A stretch of DNA of 64,000 bases from Multifurca ochricompacta (GCA_022496185.1 WTXG01000029.1:186001-250000); one strand, 5' to 3'. Shown: positions 24,412 to 37,117, counted from the first letter of the stretch. The notes: a model not told the origin generated them from the sequence alone. Numbers and translations are program-made.

Positions 24412-27400
24412 TTACGCCCCATAGTGCACGAAGTTAACCCAGCGTTCTAGCGTGATACCCTTTTTCCCCCTCAGCCTTTGTACAGCATCCCGAAGTGCCC
24501 CTGCCGATCTCTCGTAATAGGGGACCCCTAGCTCACGATGCGAGAACATCGACCCATAAAAATATTCAGCCAGGTCTCGACCGTCTGTATCCGCCATCGA
24601 CCACATCGTCCCAACAACGCTTCGGAACCCACAATACTGCATTGCGGCAGTAAGATGAAGCGACTCGTCGGCAATACTTTCATCTGTCAGTTCTGCAGTG
24701 TGACATGCCGAAAGAAACGCAAATTCAGCAGTGGGGAGTCGAGATCGCACGATCTCAAGTAACGTAAGGTGTTCGTCTCCGTAAAGCTCGAACGAAGCAT
24801 CGAATGGTTTACCGGTCTCCAATGTTCCATGGCACGCGAAATGGGCAAGTTGGTGATCCCGGAGACCACTGACTACAGCAGTGGGTGTCGCCCTTCTCGA
24901 GATAAGACTTGTCACCTTCGCATCGAGTTTCGTTAATACATCAATCTCTCCCCACACCCCCGGAAGAGATGCATTCGGTTGTGCCACAAGAAGTAAAGAC
25001 GGCTGGCCCATCATTTCAGAACCCGGTTTTCGAGATTCGATGAGCGCGGAGAGCGTCGGGGTATATGAAGGGATGTACAGGTCAGAGAAATACCGCTTAA
25101 TCCCATCATTTGACGGAATCGGTCCCATTGCATGGAGAGGAAGAGAGCAGAAAACCGACGTCGGGCACCACCAAACTCGCGATTGTTCTGGGATTCTCAA
25201 CTCACGGAGCCTGCGGATGACGGGCAAACCAACGAGGTAATAAAGGCCTTCGAGTACAGAACGTAGAGCGCGCTGATACTGCTTTGACTCGAGGGGGTAC
25301 TTCTTTCGTGCCCCTAATAGCCGACCCCTCAGCTCGATTGCATGGTCCTTAAAATCCTTTCGCATAGGAATCAGGGAAGGAGGGGAGTTACGAAGGAGTA
25401 TAAGAATGTCTGAACGCCACTTGCAATGGTTGATGATAATGACCGGTCCGCGTGAAGCGGCAGTGCGGAGAGTGTCGAATGATGAGGTCTTCAAGAAGCC
25501 TTCAAAGCCTGGTAATTCCTGGATCTGTGAAATAAGGGCATCGCGCTCCTCCAACAGTTTCCGTTGTTTCATCACAAGACGTCCAAACGCATCCGTTCCC
25601 TCGCGACTCTCTGCCCCACTATAAACCATTTCTTTGCTCCCGCTAGGTGAGCCAGACATGGTCAGCGCCTCAAGTTCATGATTGATTGCTGCAAATTTCT
25701 CTGCAAGAGGGGAGTCAGCCCCAAGGAGCTGATCGAGTGATATACGGAGGCCACGCATTTCCGACCATAATAGGGCCCTCCCTCGTTCCAGAGTCTCGAT
25801 AGCTCGTTCGAATTTTCCTGCGTCGACCTGATACGACGCGTAGTCCAGAGGCATCTTCTCACAAATCTCGTGCATCCCAACAAGGCGGGTATGCTGGATT
25901 TCCAGAGTTGGCGCGAAGAACAAAGCGCTTTGCATCAGTGTCATGGCGCTCTCGTATGCGGCCGGGATGGAGGAATGTCTGGAAACTCGCGCGATGGATG
26001 CCCAGAGGCATGAAAACTGGAACCTGTCCGGTGCTCTTGCGTATTTGCTGTTGACAGCCATGGGCATTAGTCGCATAATTTCATCCAAGTCCTGTCTGCG
26101 GCCGAGCAACCGCAAGCGGGTCGATAGCGAGGAAACAAGGCGTCGTATTTCGGAAAAATGTATTGCCTGGGCACTTTGCACTTCAAGAATCTCATGGCTA
26201 ATGGCGATTGACTCTTCGAGGTAGTCAATCTTACTGGTATGCTCGAACGCGAGGGCGAGAACATCGCCTAATGACCCAAGAGGAAGGAATCTGAACGGAT
26301 CACTTGAATGAGTTGAAGCAAGTACCATCCGGTGATACTTCATGGCTTCTTCGATGTCCATTATGTCGTCAGTACGAGAAACTTTGGTGTCGTACCAATC
26401 CACAAGTTCGTCAAGGCACTTTTTGTACTGAATACTCCCAGGTAGTGCTGTGTTAAGACATTCTTGAAGATGTCGGATTTTCTCCTCCACAGCCGTCATC
26501 GAGTAAGTTGCTCGGACTACCTTCGATTCGGCGATCCCTTCTTTAGATATGCCTAAGCGTTGGGAAGACGAAATGCCAACGACTTCTGAGATACAGGACT
26601 GCGCTTCTTGGAGTGCCTCGGCATCACCAAAGTGTCGGAAGCGGTTCTGTGTGTGGATTGCTAGGGCTTGGCTGAAAGCAGGTCGGAGTTCGCTTTGAAG
26701 GGACGAAGAATTGAGAAAAATACGACAACGGGAAATTGCTTCCTCTGAATATTCTGGGTTCTTGTATATGACCGATCGCGCGTGCGCAAGAAGGGTGGCA
26801 AGCGCCATCGAATGAGCGTAGTATGGACCTCGATCGTCTCCCTTGGAGTAAGAATCAATGACTTCGTCCAGAACAGTCGTTGCCTCCTCATAATCATCGT
26901 TCGAATGAAACAAAATGAAGCGAGTGGTGAGAGTGCTGCCAAAGGCGAAGGAAACTTGGTGCAAACCCGGTGGGCACTGCTTGTGAGCCTCCCGCAGGCA
27001 CTCGATGACTTCGTCCAAAGGTTGCACTTGATCCCCTGAACAAAACGCGTTCATGACGGCTCCAGCCAAAGATATAATAGCACTAGTAGGATAGCCTGCC
27101 GAACTGTCCAAAGTGAGCAGTTCTCGGCAGAGAATCACCATCTCCTGGATATCGCGCATTCCATCGCCAACCCGAAACTCCACCTGAAGGGCCAACGCGT
27201 GGACAAGTGAGGTTGTAACTTCATCACGCAGTATGTCAAAAGATTCAAGGGGAAGCGTTCGTAGATGACGAAGGTAACTAGTGGAGTATGTCGCATCCTC
27301 GAGCTGCTCAAACTGCTTGGCGCGACGAAGAAGGGCGGACGCGAGTCTGAAGAAAACTTGAACAAGATTGAGGCAAGGCATGTCGAAAGAACGAAATGAA

Positions 27401-27679
27401 AGGAAAATAGCTTCGGTAAAATGGGTAATGGACTTGTCGAGGTCTTCCTTCTGATCTGACAGGTGGTGACGCACGAATCGCGCCATAGCTAAGGTTTGGA
27501 GGCATGTACGGCGCACGGGATCGAAACGAGGAAACGAGAGGAGAGAATGTTGAAGGAAGGTAATGCTACGGTCAACCTCAGCAATGGAAACTGCAAAAAA
27601 TAAAAATAAAAATAAGACGCGACTGCGGCAATGGAAAGGCATGGTTCTGAAAAGATTGGTGCTTACCCTGTGGGGCCAT
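24412..27679 (-). CDS. CHAT-4: divergent intact TPR-CHAT protein, 2 exons
   Basis: Exon 1 is 13 nt (27,667-27,679, MAPQ plus one base) with donor GTAAGC; exon 2 is 24,412-27,590, giving about 1,063 residues. The ATG-initiated frame at 27,642 is an intron read-through and is not the likely start. The TPR half differs clearly from CHAT-3 and CHAT-5, while the CHAT domain is nearly identical in protein yet carries many silent changes. The predicted dyad is His925 (HFACHG) and Cys967 (SACHTA). Elements A and B and the GC-rich promoter block are absent from its flanks, so it is an older paralogue and not part of the recent duplication. Function as for CHAT-3: a probable cysteine peptidase of unknown substrate. 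Confidence 0.88.
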
Positions 27680-28780
27680 ACTTCAATGCGAAAGTGTTCA
27701 GTAAACCTAACGAGTTATGCTATTGGAAAAAAACGGAGGGTCAGGACAGAGCGATGTTGTTCAAAGAGGTGCAATACTCTAGGCATGACAGAAAGAAGGT
27801 CAGGCCACGCCTCAAACACGCGCATCCAAGAAGCAGCACAGCAAGACATTGGGAGTACGTGTTAACACAGCCCTTTATCGATGGCCTATCCAGGATCCCA
27901 CACACAGCCAGGATACAGGTAGACCCCTGTGCAATGCAACATGATTTACGTGGAAAGAAAGTCGATGATGGGGGTACGCGAATGTGCGGTCCTGATTTGC
28001 CACACTATTCGGTTAGCTCACCCTGCTCAGACATTTCCAAAAACGGAAACAGAACAAATATCAACCAAATAGTATTACAAATCAATGTCATGTGACATGT
28101 GGACGACTTCAGTTCTCTTTCTCCCCCTCTCACAATCTTCCTCTGGTATGCCCTTCCTTATTGTATTCTTGAGTTGCTCTCTCTTACTCCTATTACCACT
28201 TTCCATGACACTGTAACTAACTAGAACCTTCTTAAAGGATCTTGAGGAATGGCATTGAGTGGTTATTGAGGCGTTTGAGGGTCAAAGGGACTGGAATGCA
28301 AAAGGAGACAAAGCAATGAGGGAGGTCTATAGACCACATGAAATTGTAACAGACCTGGTATAATTTCATTCCTTTGCCCCATTACTTTCATACTTCCTCT
28401 ACCCCCCTTAGCATCTCCTTTCTTTTCCCCTTGCAGGGTTTTATCATTAGTAGTAACCCTACTAGCTCCCTCTTGGTCCTACAACAGTTACTATGCACCG
28501 CGCGATTTGGACACGGCCCTGAAGCGCGAATAAAATCGATTTCAAAAGAAAAAACTAGTTTATACCACGTGACAACAGACATGAGGCCAACCGAGTTGTA
28601 ACCCGAACATAGCTAGTCACTCTGTGAATACTATCTGCACCTCTCATGTAGAGCCGTCCGTGCCTTTTCGCTAGCAGGTCCTTTATCAAGACATGAACAT
28701 GTCAAGTGAACATGAAATATATGAGATTTCGCCCGCCGTATTCGCCTCATACGTCCTCTCCATCTCTCACCACCATCGTC
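27680..28780. other. Spacer between CHAT-4 and the FAD oxidase
   Basis: Divergent promoters for both genes must lie here. Near 28,070-28,100 a phrase (ATTACAAATCAATGTCATGT) nearly repeats one at 13,715-13,740. A TGTAACAGACCTGG stretch at 28,346 looks like the start of a fungal LTR, and a 9-bp ACATGAAAT occurs at about 28,336 and 28,708, but no convincing element could be delimited. Confidence 0.4.
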
Positions 28781-30951
28781 ATGTTGAAAGCAGCTTTTAT
28801 GGGATGTGTTCTCATTATTGCAAGGGTTCTGCATGACCGGTCCGTATTTGACTTTGACCAGGGACTCGAAGATGAAGACCTCGCCACTGTTAGAAACGCG
28901 CAGCACCCCTTTGCAGACGGATATATAACTACCTGCGAGAATATAGTGAGGTCGATCTCCCCTTCTTCCCAACTTTTTTACCCGGGTGAGTTCCTATCCC
29001 TATGCATCGGGTTGCCTATTTAAACCGCTTTGGTTCGTTTAATCCCGGGGGAATCTCGCGCGCTCACAGGTTCTCAAGAGTTCAACGCTCATATTGGTCA
29101 TTGGGCCAACTCGAGCTCTCAAGTAGCTGCCTGTTCAATTGAACCAGGAACTCCGCGGGATGTTGGCCTAATCGTAAGTCGGTATCTGTTCCTTCACGCG
29201 CACTTGATGCAATTTTTTTTTTTTTTCTTTTTTTTAAAAAAAAAAACCGTTTTCGTCGGCTACATTTTTATTTATTTTATGGCTTTCGCGTTGTCCCACA
29301 CCGAAATTACCACCACCACCACCACCACCACAGCTTCAGGAGCTCGCACTGACTCGCACGCCGTTTGCAGTCAAGGGCGGTGGTCACACCACCAATCCTG
29401 GCTTTTCGTCCACTTGGGGGTACACATATCGATGGCCCGGTTTAGGGACATCATCGTTCACGAAGACTCGGATACGGTTGAGATTGGGACTGGGCTCACC
29501 TGGACGGATGTGTATGCTCATCTGGTGCCCAGAGGTATCAATGTCATCGGAAGTCGGCTGAATGGTGTTGGCGTTGCGGGCTTCACGCTGGGCGGGGGTA
29601 AGTCTTTTTTGCACTTTACTCTCCCATCTATTGGAGTGGGTTCAGAACTTCGTATCCTCGTGTGGGGGTAGGATATTCTTGGAAGACGAACCAATATGGA
29701 CTTGCTGTGGACACCGTGACAGAATTTGAGCTCGTGTTACCGAACGGAAAGGTCATGGTCGTGACGGAGAAAAACAAGGACCTCTGGTTTGCACTCAAAG
29801 TACGTCCATGTGATAGTTGCAAACGTGGAATGAGCAATCTCGCTGATCTCCGATTCTTTAGGGAGGATTCAACAATTATGTGAGTGTCGTAGATGGCTCT
29901 TCATCACACAATTACCATATCACATCAACCAGGGAATTGTCACAAAGATTACGTTGAAGTCTCATAAACAAACTGATGTTTGGGTGTGTTGTACTTCCAT
30001 TGAAAGTTCTCGTTTTGATAGTGAATACGATAGGGTGCCTCACTCAACTTCGCGGGAGACCTGATAGAGAAGGCTCAAGAAGCATTCGTCAAGTTCCTTG
30101 AACGGGAGCACGACCACAAGGGGCCCAACTCGGAGCATTTGCCTACAGCAATGGCACAGTGAGTTATGACAAATTCCCAGTGTTTCGTGTTTGACAATGA
30201 CCCCACAGATGAGTTTCGGGTTGTTGCTCTTTCATGATGGACCAGAGCCTCCCCACGGCCTCTACGATGAGTTGCTAGATCTGCCAAGTACATCCAAATC
30301 CATTATCAGCGGTTCCTTCATCGACTTCATTTCAAGTATTCATATCCCTGGACACAATCGGTAAGTACGGCGTGGAACGTAAGAAACAATCTTTCGTTTA
30401 TCCTGCTCTCGGAAGGATTTATTTCGACGGCGTTCCCATGCTACGCTACACGGAACCTATTGTGAAGGCATTTGCCAACGAGACCAAGGCGAGCATTAAG
30501 ATATGTTTTCTGCATGTCGAGAGCACTCCTGACGGTATATAAAATCTATGACGCAGTTCTGGGGCGAGAGGCTTAGCAAGTATGACAAGGACGTATGATC
30601 ACTTATAGCCTCGACCCGTTCGAGCCAGACTACCTCACGCACGGCGAACCATCTGCATATCCACCGAATCGCTTTCCCGCCGTGCTTCCATCGGGCATCT
30701 ACTATGGGTGGACGGATGAATCGGTCGACGAACACATGGTCGACGCCTTGCGCACCTCGAGTGCGACGTTGGTCGCCGTGGGGATAAAAGATGGCCAGGA
30801 TCTGGAAAACGCATCGAGTTACGGCAACTATGCGCTGTTCGGGACGCCGTTGGAGAGGATATACGGTGGAAATCTGAAGCGGCTACGCGAGATCAGAAAG
30901 AAATACGATCCTGAGGACGTCATGGACCTTGCAGGTGGATGGAAGTTCTGA
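28781..30951 (+). pseudogene. FAD-linked oxidase (BBE-like), disrupted by three -1 frameshifts
   Basis: Exons reconstructed from splice signals (28,781-28,985; 29,070-29,173; 29,334-29,597; 29,672-29,799; 29,862-29,879; 29,933-29,983; 30,034-30,158; 30,209-30,360; 30,416 to about 30,490; 30,557-30,951) spell a typical basidiomycete FAD-binding oxidoreductase. It has an N-terminal signal-like segment, the FAD-binding PP-loop stretch PFAVKGGGHTTNPGFSST, the GVGVAGFTLGGG motif, GYSWKTNQYGL, and the C-terminal YGNYALFGTPLERIYG end expected of the BBE fold. The reading frame slips by one missing base at about 29,423, 30,121 and 30,594. Such enzymes oxidise small alcohols or alkaloid-like substrates and are usually secreted. 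Three like-signed slips suggest a pseudogene; a local assembly error is the alternative. Confidence 0.8.
29862..29879 (+). other. 18-nt micro-exon of the FAD oxidase
   Basis: GGFNNY is encoded between TTTAG and GTGAGT and joins ALK to GIVTK in phase. Homologous proteins have this stretch uninterrupted. It is useful for correcting gene models in this family. Confidence 0.65.
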
Positions 30952-30959
30952 GTAAGCTC

Positions 30960-31263
30960 GCTGGTGCAATCTATCGAAGCTGGCACACCAACGTTTTGCC
31001 TAAATGATGAGTATAAGTCCATGGGGTGGCTGCCATCGCCGCAGCCTACCCGGCGGGTTGGTTCCATCTATTTTTACATGGTACTCAATCTGTGATCAAA
31101 CCTCTTTTTTCTCGGGTGAGAGAAGGAATGAAGAGTGAGTAGGATGAGACAACAATAGATGAGTGCAGGAATGATTAAGGGTCATGAGGCAGAGACAACA
31201 AGGAAAACAATATTCATAATGAACGACAAAGATAATGCATTCTTCATGAACCATGCTGGAAGT
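30960..31263. other. Spacer 3' of the FAD oxidase
   Basis: I see no gene or recognisable repeat; the sequence leads into the element B fragment of unit 5. Confidence 0.4.
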
Positions 31264-31880
31264 GATATCTGATGAACTCAGCCTGAAGTTTAGAAGACGT
31301 GTCCATGAGGAGGGCGTGAGTCCCACGATTGGTAGAGCAGGGTCGTCATGCTTCCCTATAACACAGTCAAGCATAGATGCCACTGTGGCTGGTGTGATGG
31401 TGGCTTAGGCAGTAGAGATGCCAAGTTCAGAGTCCTTGTTAAGGGTGAATGATTTGTTGCTTGGGGTCAAAGAAACACCGAGAATTCATCCCTTGGTCCG
31501 GAAATGATCGCGAATTGACCCTATGTGCCAATGCGCCACCCACCTCCACAGCTGTGAAGGTATTCATCTGCACATTCATTATTACATCAAATATATGCAC
31601 TCCACAAATACTTATGGACGCCCTATCTATAATATTCATACCCCACATGTATATAAGGACTGCAGAGAAGGGTCATCTTACTTAAAGTCTCATTTCCCTT
31701 CTCTGCAGTCCCTTGTGCGCCCAGACGCATAAGGCCCCTTGTATCCGTTCAACGTGACATGATTGGCCCAGTTGTGGCAAACCTGGGGTTCGTTGGAGTG
31801 GGTCTGCTACCTGTAGGGCTGCATTGAGCTCAGTTGTCGTCATTTGTAGCTGGGAGAGTGTCAGGAGTGGGATGGAGGTG
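31264..31880 (-). pseudogene. Element B copy 5: fragment split by a solo LTR
   Basis: 31,264-31,450 matches the part of element B around ASMLDCVIGKHDDPALPIVG, and 31,765-31,880 matches its 5' end (the sequence near 3,090-3,190). A solo LTR lies between them. The stretch between GATTGGCCCAG and GCCCAGTCGTGG of copy 1 has been lost; the shared GCCCAG suggests a microhomology deletion next to the LTR. Confidence 0.5.
31455..31759. mobile_element. Solo LTR 2
   Basis: This 305-bp insertion in element B is absent from copies 1 and 3. It starts TGTTGCTTGGGG and ends AACGTGACA (TG...CA). A perfect 5-bp direct repeat, TGATT, flanks it at 31,450-31,454 and 31,760-31,764. TATATAAGG at about 31,649 could be its promoter. 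Its sequence differs from solo LTR 1, so it comes from another LTR family. Confidence 0.88.
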
Positions 31881-32996
31881 GAGCAGCCATCTACCTCTGG
31901 TTTTGGATGGGGGTGGTTTGTTCAGTGGGGGGTAAGAAACTATGATTGTGGACAGTTTATAGTGTGTATCTAGTTAATATAAAAGCCAGCAGTGTAAGCG
32001 ACCCGAGGGACAAGCTCAAGCAGATGGTGGTGATCGGAGAAGAATGATCCACAACTACCCTAGATGCAGGATATTTTTTAAACAAATCCCACAGGTGATG
32101 CCAAAAAATAAATACTATTGTGCGGAGCCTATCCACGGTGAGTGCGAAGCAAAGTGTTCCCGAGACGGCAGAGGTAGAAAGATTAAGAGAGCGATGAAGG
32201 AGTCCCAGAGATAACTAAGACTTTGAAGGAGGATGTAGCGTGCTTGAACTGATGCGAATCTACCGCTTGCTGGTTCCGTTTGACCTTGAGCTCGATGTTG
32301 TCAAGAAGTTCTTGTGCACACAAAAAGAAAGATAAAGAGGGAGAGAAATGCCGTTTGATTTCTGCTTCTGGTGGCTCAATGGCTGGTCTACTACAAGTAT
32401 TGTAGATACCTTTATATACTTGTTGAGAGTCCAATTATGAAGCAGAAGAGCAGTATAGTAAAAGAAGGCTGTAGGCAGTGAATTTGGTATGAAGGATAGA
32501 CACAAGCAAGGTAAGAACCAGGTACTGAAGACGGTGAAGTGACGGCGACGTGCAGGCGACGGTTAGGTGATGAAAAAGATCGTAAGGAGTGGACGGAGAG
32601 GTGATGAAAATGAGAAAATGATGGTAGGGAATAGTCGGGCAAGCGGCCCGGAATGCAAATGTACTGATACTGATAAAATATACGAAACTAGATCATAAGT
32701 GCTCTAATTCAGGGATTGTACAGTATCTAGTTACTCTAAAAGCCAGCAGTGCGAGCGATCTGAGGGACAAGCTCAGGAACCGTCCTCAAGCGATACCCTA
32801 GATGCAGTATATAAATTAGATATTTTTAAACAAATCCCACGGGCCATGCCAAAAAATAAATACTACCACGAAGTGATATACTATCGAACAAAAGAGCATC
32901 TATACAGATTTCTTGACATAGTTTGTGAATATGTGAAGCTGAAGGCTCTTACCCAAACGTATTAAGATACTAACCGCTAGCGAATCCTTTCCTCCA
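31881..32996. repeat. Shared 3' flank of CHAT copies plus displaced CHAT 5' flank
   Basis: 31,881-32,120 and 32,715-32,996 both match the 3' flanks of CHAT-1, -2 and -3 (for example around 3,260-3,600). Between them, 32,130-32,640 resembles the 5' flank found at 13,130-13,480 upstream of CHAT-2. The stretch thus contains a CHAT 5' flank where a 3' flank is expected, the scar of an earlier rearrangement. It carries no coding frame. Confidence 0.5.
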
Positions 32997-35900
32997 TCAC
33001 GCACCATAATGAACAAAGTTCACCCACCGCTCCAGAGTCATCCCCTTCTTTCTCCTCATCTTCCGCGTCGCATCACGAAGCGCCCTCGCAGACCTCAAGT
33101 GATAAGGTATCCCTTGTCCATTCTCAGAGAACATCGACTTGTAGAAATTCTCTGCAATTTCACATCCATCTATATCCGCCATCTCCCACATCGTCCCGAC
33201 CACACTTCGAAATCCACAGTATTGAACTGCCGCGGTAAGATGAAGTCCCTCGTCAGCGATACTGTCGTCTGTCAATTCCGCAGTGTGACATGCAGCAAGG
33301 AATGCAAATTCAGCAGCAGGCAGTTGAGAGCGTACGATGTCGAGTAGAGTAAGGCGCTCGTCTTCGTACAGCTTGAATGATGCATCGAATGGTTTCCCTG
33401 TCTCGAGTTTTCCATGACACACGAAATGTGCAAATCCGTGATGCCGGAGTCCTTCCACCACACCAGCCGGTGTTGCGTTCTTCCCACAGAGGGTGGCCAC
33501 CGGCAGCCGCGATTTGAGAGACTGTATGATTTCCATCTCTCCAAAAGCTCCTGGTAAGGATTCATCTGGATTAGCCACAAGGAGTAACGAAGGTTCGTAT
33601 GACGTTTTTGGACTGGGTTTGCGAGACTCGATCAGTGCAGAGAGTGTCGGTGTATATGAAGGGATATATAGATCTGAAAAGTATCGCTTGACGCCGTCAT
33701 TTGATGGGATTGGGCCCATCGCATGAAGTGGAAGTGAGCAGAAAACGGACGTCGGACACCACCAGATTCGTGATTGTTCTGGTACACCCAAAGTGTGGAG
33801 CTTGTCAATGACTGGCTCGCCGACAAGGTTATAAAGGCCCTCAAGTACAGAACGTAAAGCGCGTTTGTATTTGTCTGAGTCGAGACCCTCCTTTCGTGCG
33901 ACCACTAGGCGATCTTTTAATTCATTTGCAAGACGATAGAAATCATTAGTTGTAGGGATAAGGAAAGGGGGAGAGTCGCGAAGGAGAATGAGAATATCGG
34001 AACGCCACTTGCTATGGTTGATAATGACGACTGGCCCATGTGAAGCGGCAAAACGAATAGTTTCGAACGACGGCGTCTTCAGAAAGTCTCCAAACCCTGG
34101 TAATTCTTGGATCTGCGATACGAGTGCATCCCGCTCCTCCAGAAGCTTCCGTTGCTTGACCACCAGATGACCGAATGGGTCCATCCCATCAATCTGTGAT
34201 CCACCATCACTGATCTCTATAGTCCCACTCGGCGTGACAGACATGGTGAGTGACTCGAGATCTTTATTAATTACTGCAAGTTTCGTCGCTAAAGGTGAAT
34301 TGAATCGAAAAAGTTGATCCATCGAATTGCGGAGACCACGCATTTCAGACCATAGTAAGGCCCTCCCTTGTTCTAGAGTCTCAATAGCCTGAGTGAATTG
34401 ACCCATTTCGATCTGGTAAGACGCGTAGTCCAGTGGCATCTTGTCGCAGAGCCCTCGCATTGCGACGAGTTGACCATGCTGTATTTGTAAAGTCGGCGCG
34501 GAAACCAATGAACTCTGCATTAATGACATGGCCTTCTCATATGCAACAGAGACAGATGGGTGTCTGGCCATTCGAGCAATGAATGCCCAGGCGCATGAAA
34601 AACCAAATCGGTCAGGTACCTTTGTGAATTTGTCATTGATACCCAAAGAAAATAGCTTCATGATTTCATTCAAATCCTGTCTGTGACGAAGTAATGCAAT
34701 GCGTTGGGATAAAGACACAACAAGTTGTTGAACCACTCCGAAACGGAATGGTTGCGCGCTTTGCATTTCGAGAACACAACGATGTACGGTGATAGACTCA
34801 TCAAGGTACTCCATTTTATTCGAACACTTGAATGCCATGTAGAGGTCAAAGCCCAAAGAGCGTGCCGGTAGGAATCCAAGTAAATGACTCGTGTCAGCTG
34901 ACGCAAGTAGTATCCGGCGGCACTTGATCACCTCTTCAAGGTCCGTGATATCGTTGGTACGAGAAAACTTGGTTCTATACCAATCCACAAGATCCTTGAT
35001 GTGTGTGTCGTGATTGGAGTTGCCCGAGGGAATCTTGGAGATTAGTTCGCGAAGATTTCGAATTTTCTCCTCTACCACGGCCATCGGATACGCCGCTCGA
35101 ACAGCATCCACTTCATCAAATGTGCTCAGAGCTGAAAATGATGCAAGGCTGGCCACTTCAGAAGCAGAATAACGCGCGTCTTGAAGAGCTTCTGTGAGAC
35201 CGAAGTTCTCCAAACGCATCCAAGCGAGGGATGCCATGCCACGGGTATGAAGGTCGTTGTCACGGGAAGAAGAGCCGAGTAAGGTACGAAAACGGGAAAT
35301 CGCCTCCTCTAGATATTCTGGGTTTGGATAGAAGCTAGCCCTCATGCACACAAGATTCGCGGCTAATCCCGAAGCCTGAATCTGAAATTGAGGACTTGAG
35401 GCAATGACACTTTCCAAGAGGGTCATTGCTTCATCGTAATCGTCGTTTGAATAATTTTTTTCGTATCGAATTTTGAGGGTAGCGGCCAGTCCGAGAGGGA
35501 CCTGGTCAAAGTCTGGCGGGCAGATCTTCAGCGCGTCCCGAAGGAATTGAATAACTCCATCTAACGGCTCTACTTTCTCCTCCTTGCGTAAAATGGCGAT
35601 GGTGAAGGCGTTAATGGCGTCAGTTGGATATTTTTCTGAGCTGTGACAGGTGAGAAGCTCCTGGCAGAGGATCATCATCTCCTCAATATCCCCCGTCCCA
35701 TCCGCTTCCAGATCGACTTGAATGGACAAAGCGTCAACAAGCGATTCTGTGACGACTTTGTGCGAGACATCAAAGGTATCAAGGGGTAGTCCTCGGAGAT
35801 AACGAAGGTATTCAACCACACACTTGACATCTTCAGGTTGCTTGAACCTCATGGAACGATATAAAAGGGAAAATACGAGTCGAAAGAAGACCTGAACCAC

Positions 35901-36209
35901 GTTTAGGTAAAATCCCCAGGAAGGTGGAAGAAAGATTGCTTCGGTGTAATGAACAATGGATTTGTCAAGATCTTCCTTCTGTTTTGATAGCAGATAGCGT
36001 TTGGATCGTGATGTAGCCAGACGATAGATGCAGGCAGTGTAATCGGGATGAGATCGAGGGATCCTTGAGAGAACACCCTGACAATAAGTGATCCTTTGGT
36101 CGAGTTCCATAATGGAGACTGTGAATAAGAAAAAATCAATTACTGATGATAGAAGGGCATATGCTCGGGAAAGAGGTGATTAAGTTCTGCACTTACGTTC
36201 TTGGGCCAT
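32997..36209 (-). CDS. CHAT-5: intact TPR-CHAT protein (caspase-like), 2 exons
   Basis: Exon 1 is 13 nt (36,197-36,209, MAQE plus one base), donor GTAAGT; the intron is 36,119-36,196; exon 2 is 32,997-36,118. The product is about 1,044 residues. It is closely related to CHAT-3: N-terminal TPR-like repeats, the EQGRALLWSEMRGLR stretch, a charged linker, then the CHAT domain with predicted His906 (HFVCHG) and Cys948 (AACHTA). Small in-frame indels in the TPR part (for example two or three codons near REEKVEPLDG) distinguish it from CHAT-3. TATAAAA lies about 125 nt upstream. Both intact recent copies keep every frame and both catalytic residues, so at least two functional proteins are likely made. 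Confidence 0.9.
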
Positions 36210-36330
36210 AGTTTATTCAATGCACAAGAATCACAGTAACCGCGGGTCCTCTGGCAATGAATTGAGAGAGTAAGTGGCAAAAAAGGTTGCGGGTGCTGGA
36301 GAACGGCGAAGACTACGCTTATAATACATG

Positions 36331-36337
36331 TTTTATA
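36331..36337 (-). promoter_or_regulatory. TATA box of CHAT-5
   Basis: TATAAAA on the minus strand, about 125 nt upstream of the ATG, matches the position of the CHAT-3 box. The GC-rich block follows further upstream at 36,387-36,408. Confidence 0.6.
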
Positions 36338-36409
36338 GAGCATGAGGACAGAACGAGGCAACGAGGTGGTGGGTAGATTTGTGTTCCCCGGCCCGTCAAT
36401 CCGGTACCT

Positions 36410-37117
36410 TGGGGTCTTGGTATTTTTAGAGGTGTACTCGCAGAACTGCTAGCGCATCATACAATTCATAAACTTGAAGCTCTGCGGGAGAGGTATCAGG
36501 CAGCAGGACATGTTGACAAAAGAAGAGGTAGTGATGCACAATGATGCGTGGTAAGGGCCAAGGTCAGGGCCAAAAGATAGTCCGTACTGTAGCTATCACG
36601 GTTTGGTTTATGTGCACAATACTCGAAAATAGAATATATTTGTGTATAAGGTTCAAGGCGTTCTGATGATCCAATGGCCCTGGAAATTGGAAAACGTGTG
36701 TAGCGACCCCGCTAGTAAATTGACAACTGGGAAGGGAGGGTGAGAAGAGGCCATGCTTTATCGCTCACACCTGGGGCCACATTCTCCTTAAGTCTCCGCC
36801 CGTTCTGGCCCGTCTTGCCTTCTCGCTCGTCTCGCTCATTCAACCAGTCACCCTCGTCTCCACAGTTACCCTTGTATTGCCAATCGTGATACCACTCAGG
36901 GTAGTATCGAAGGATGGAGGCTGTCGTGCGTCATCAACCAATTCTGGTTGACTTTTCATTTCCCTTTCACCTTCACACTGTGAAGCAGGTCTATCCTTAT
37001 ACCACTTACATCCTTCCATAATAAACCTGGGATTGGCTCGTTTCATACTGACCTCATGTATTTTAAGGCAAGTTTCTTCTATGAAATACCAGCTTTGTCT
37101 CACCTCTCCGTCTCTGC
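36410..37117. other. Spacer upstream of CHAT-5
   Basis: No gene is recognised. A short phrase at 36,530-36,560 (TAGTGATGCACAATGATGCG) recurs near 13,562. The remainder is unique within the window. Confidence 0.4.

Noticed and set aside
28346..28708. Possible LTR starting TGTAACAGACCTGG with a 9-bp ACATGAAAT repeat on both sides
   Set aside because: The ends do not form a TG...CA pair with a 5-bp duplication at matching positions, and the right repeat lies within the presumed leader of the FAD oxidase; chance cannot be excluded.
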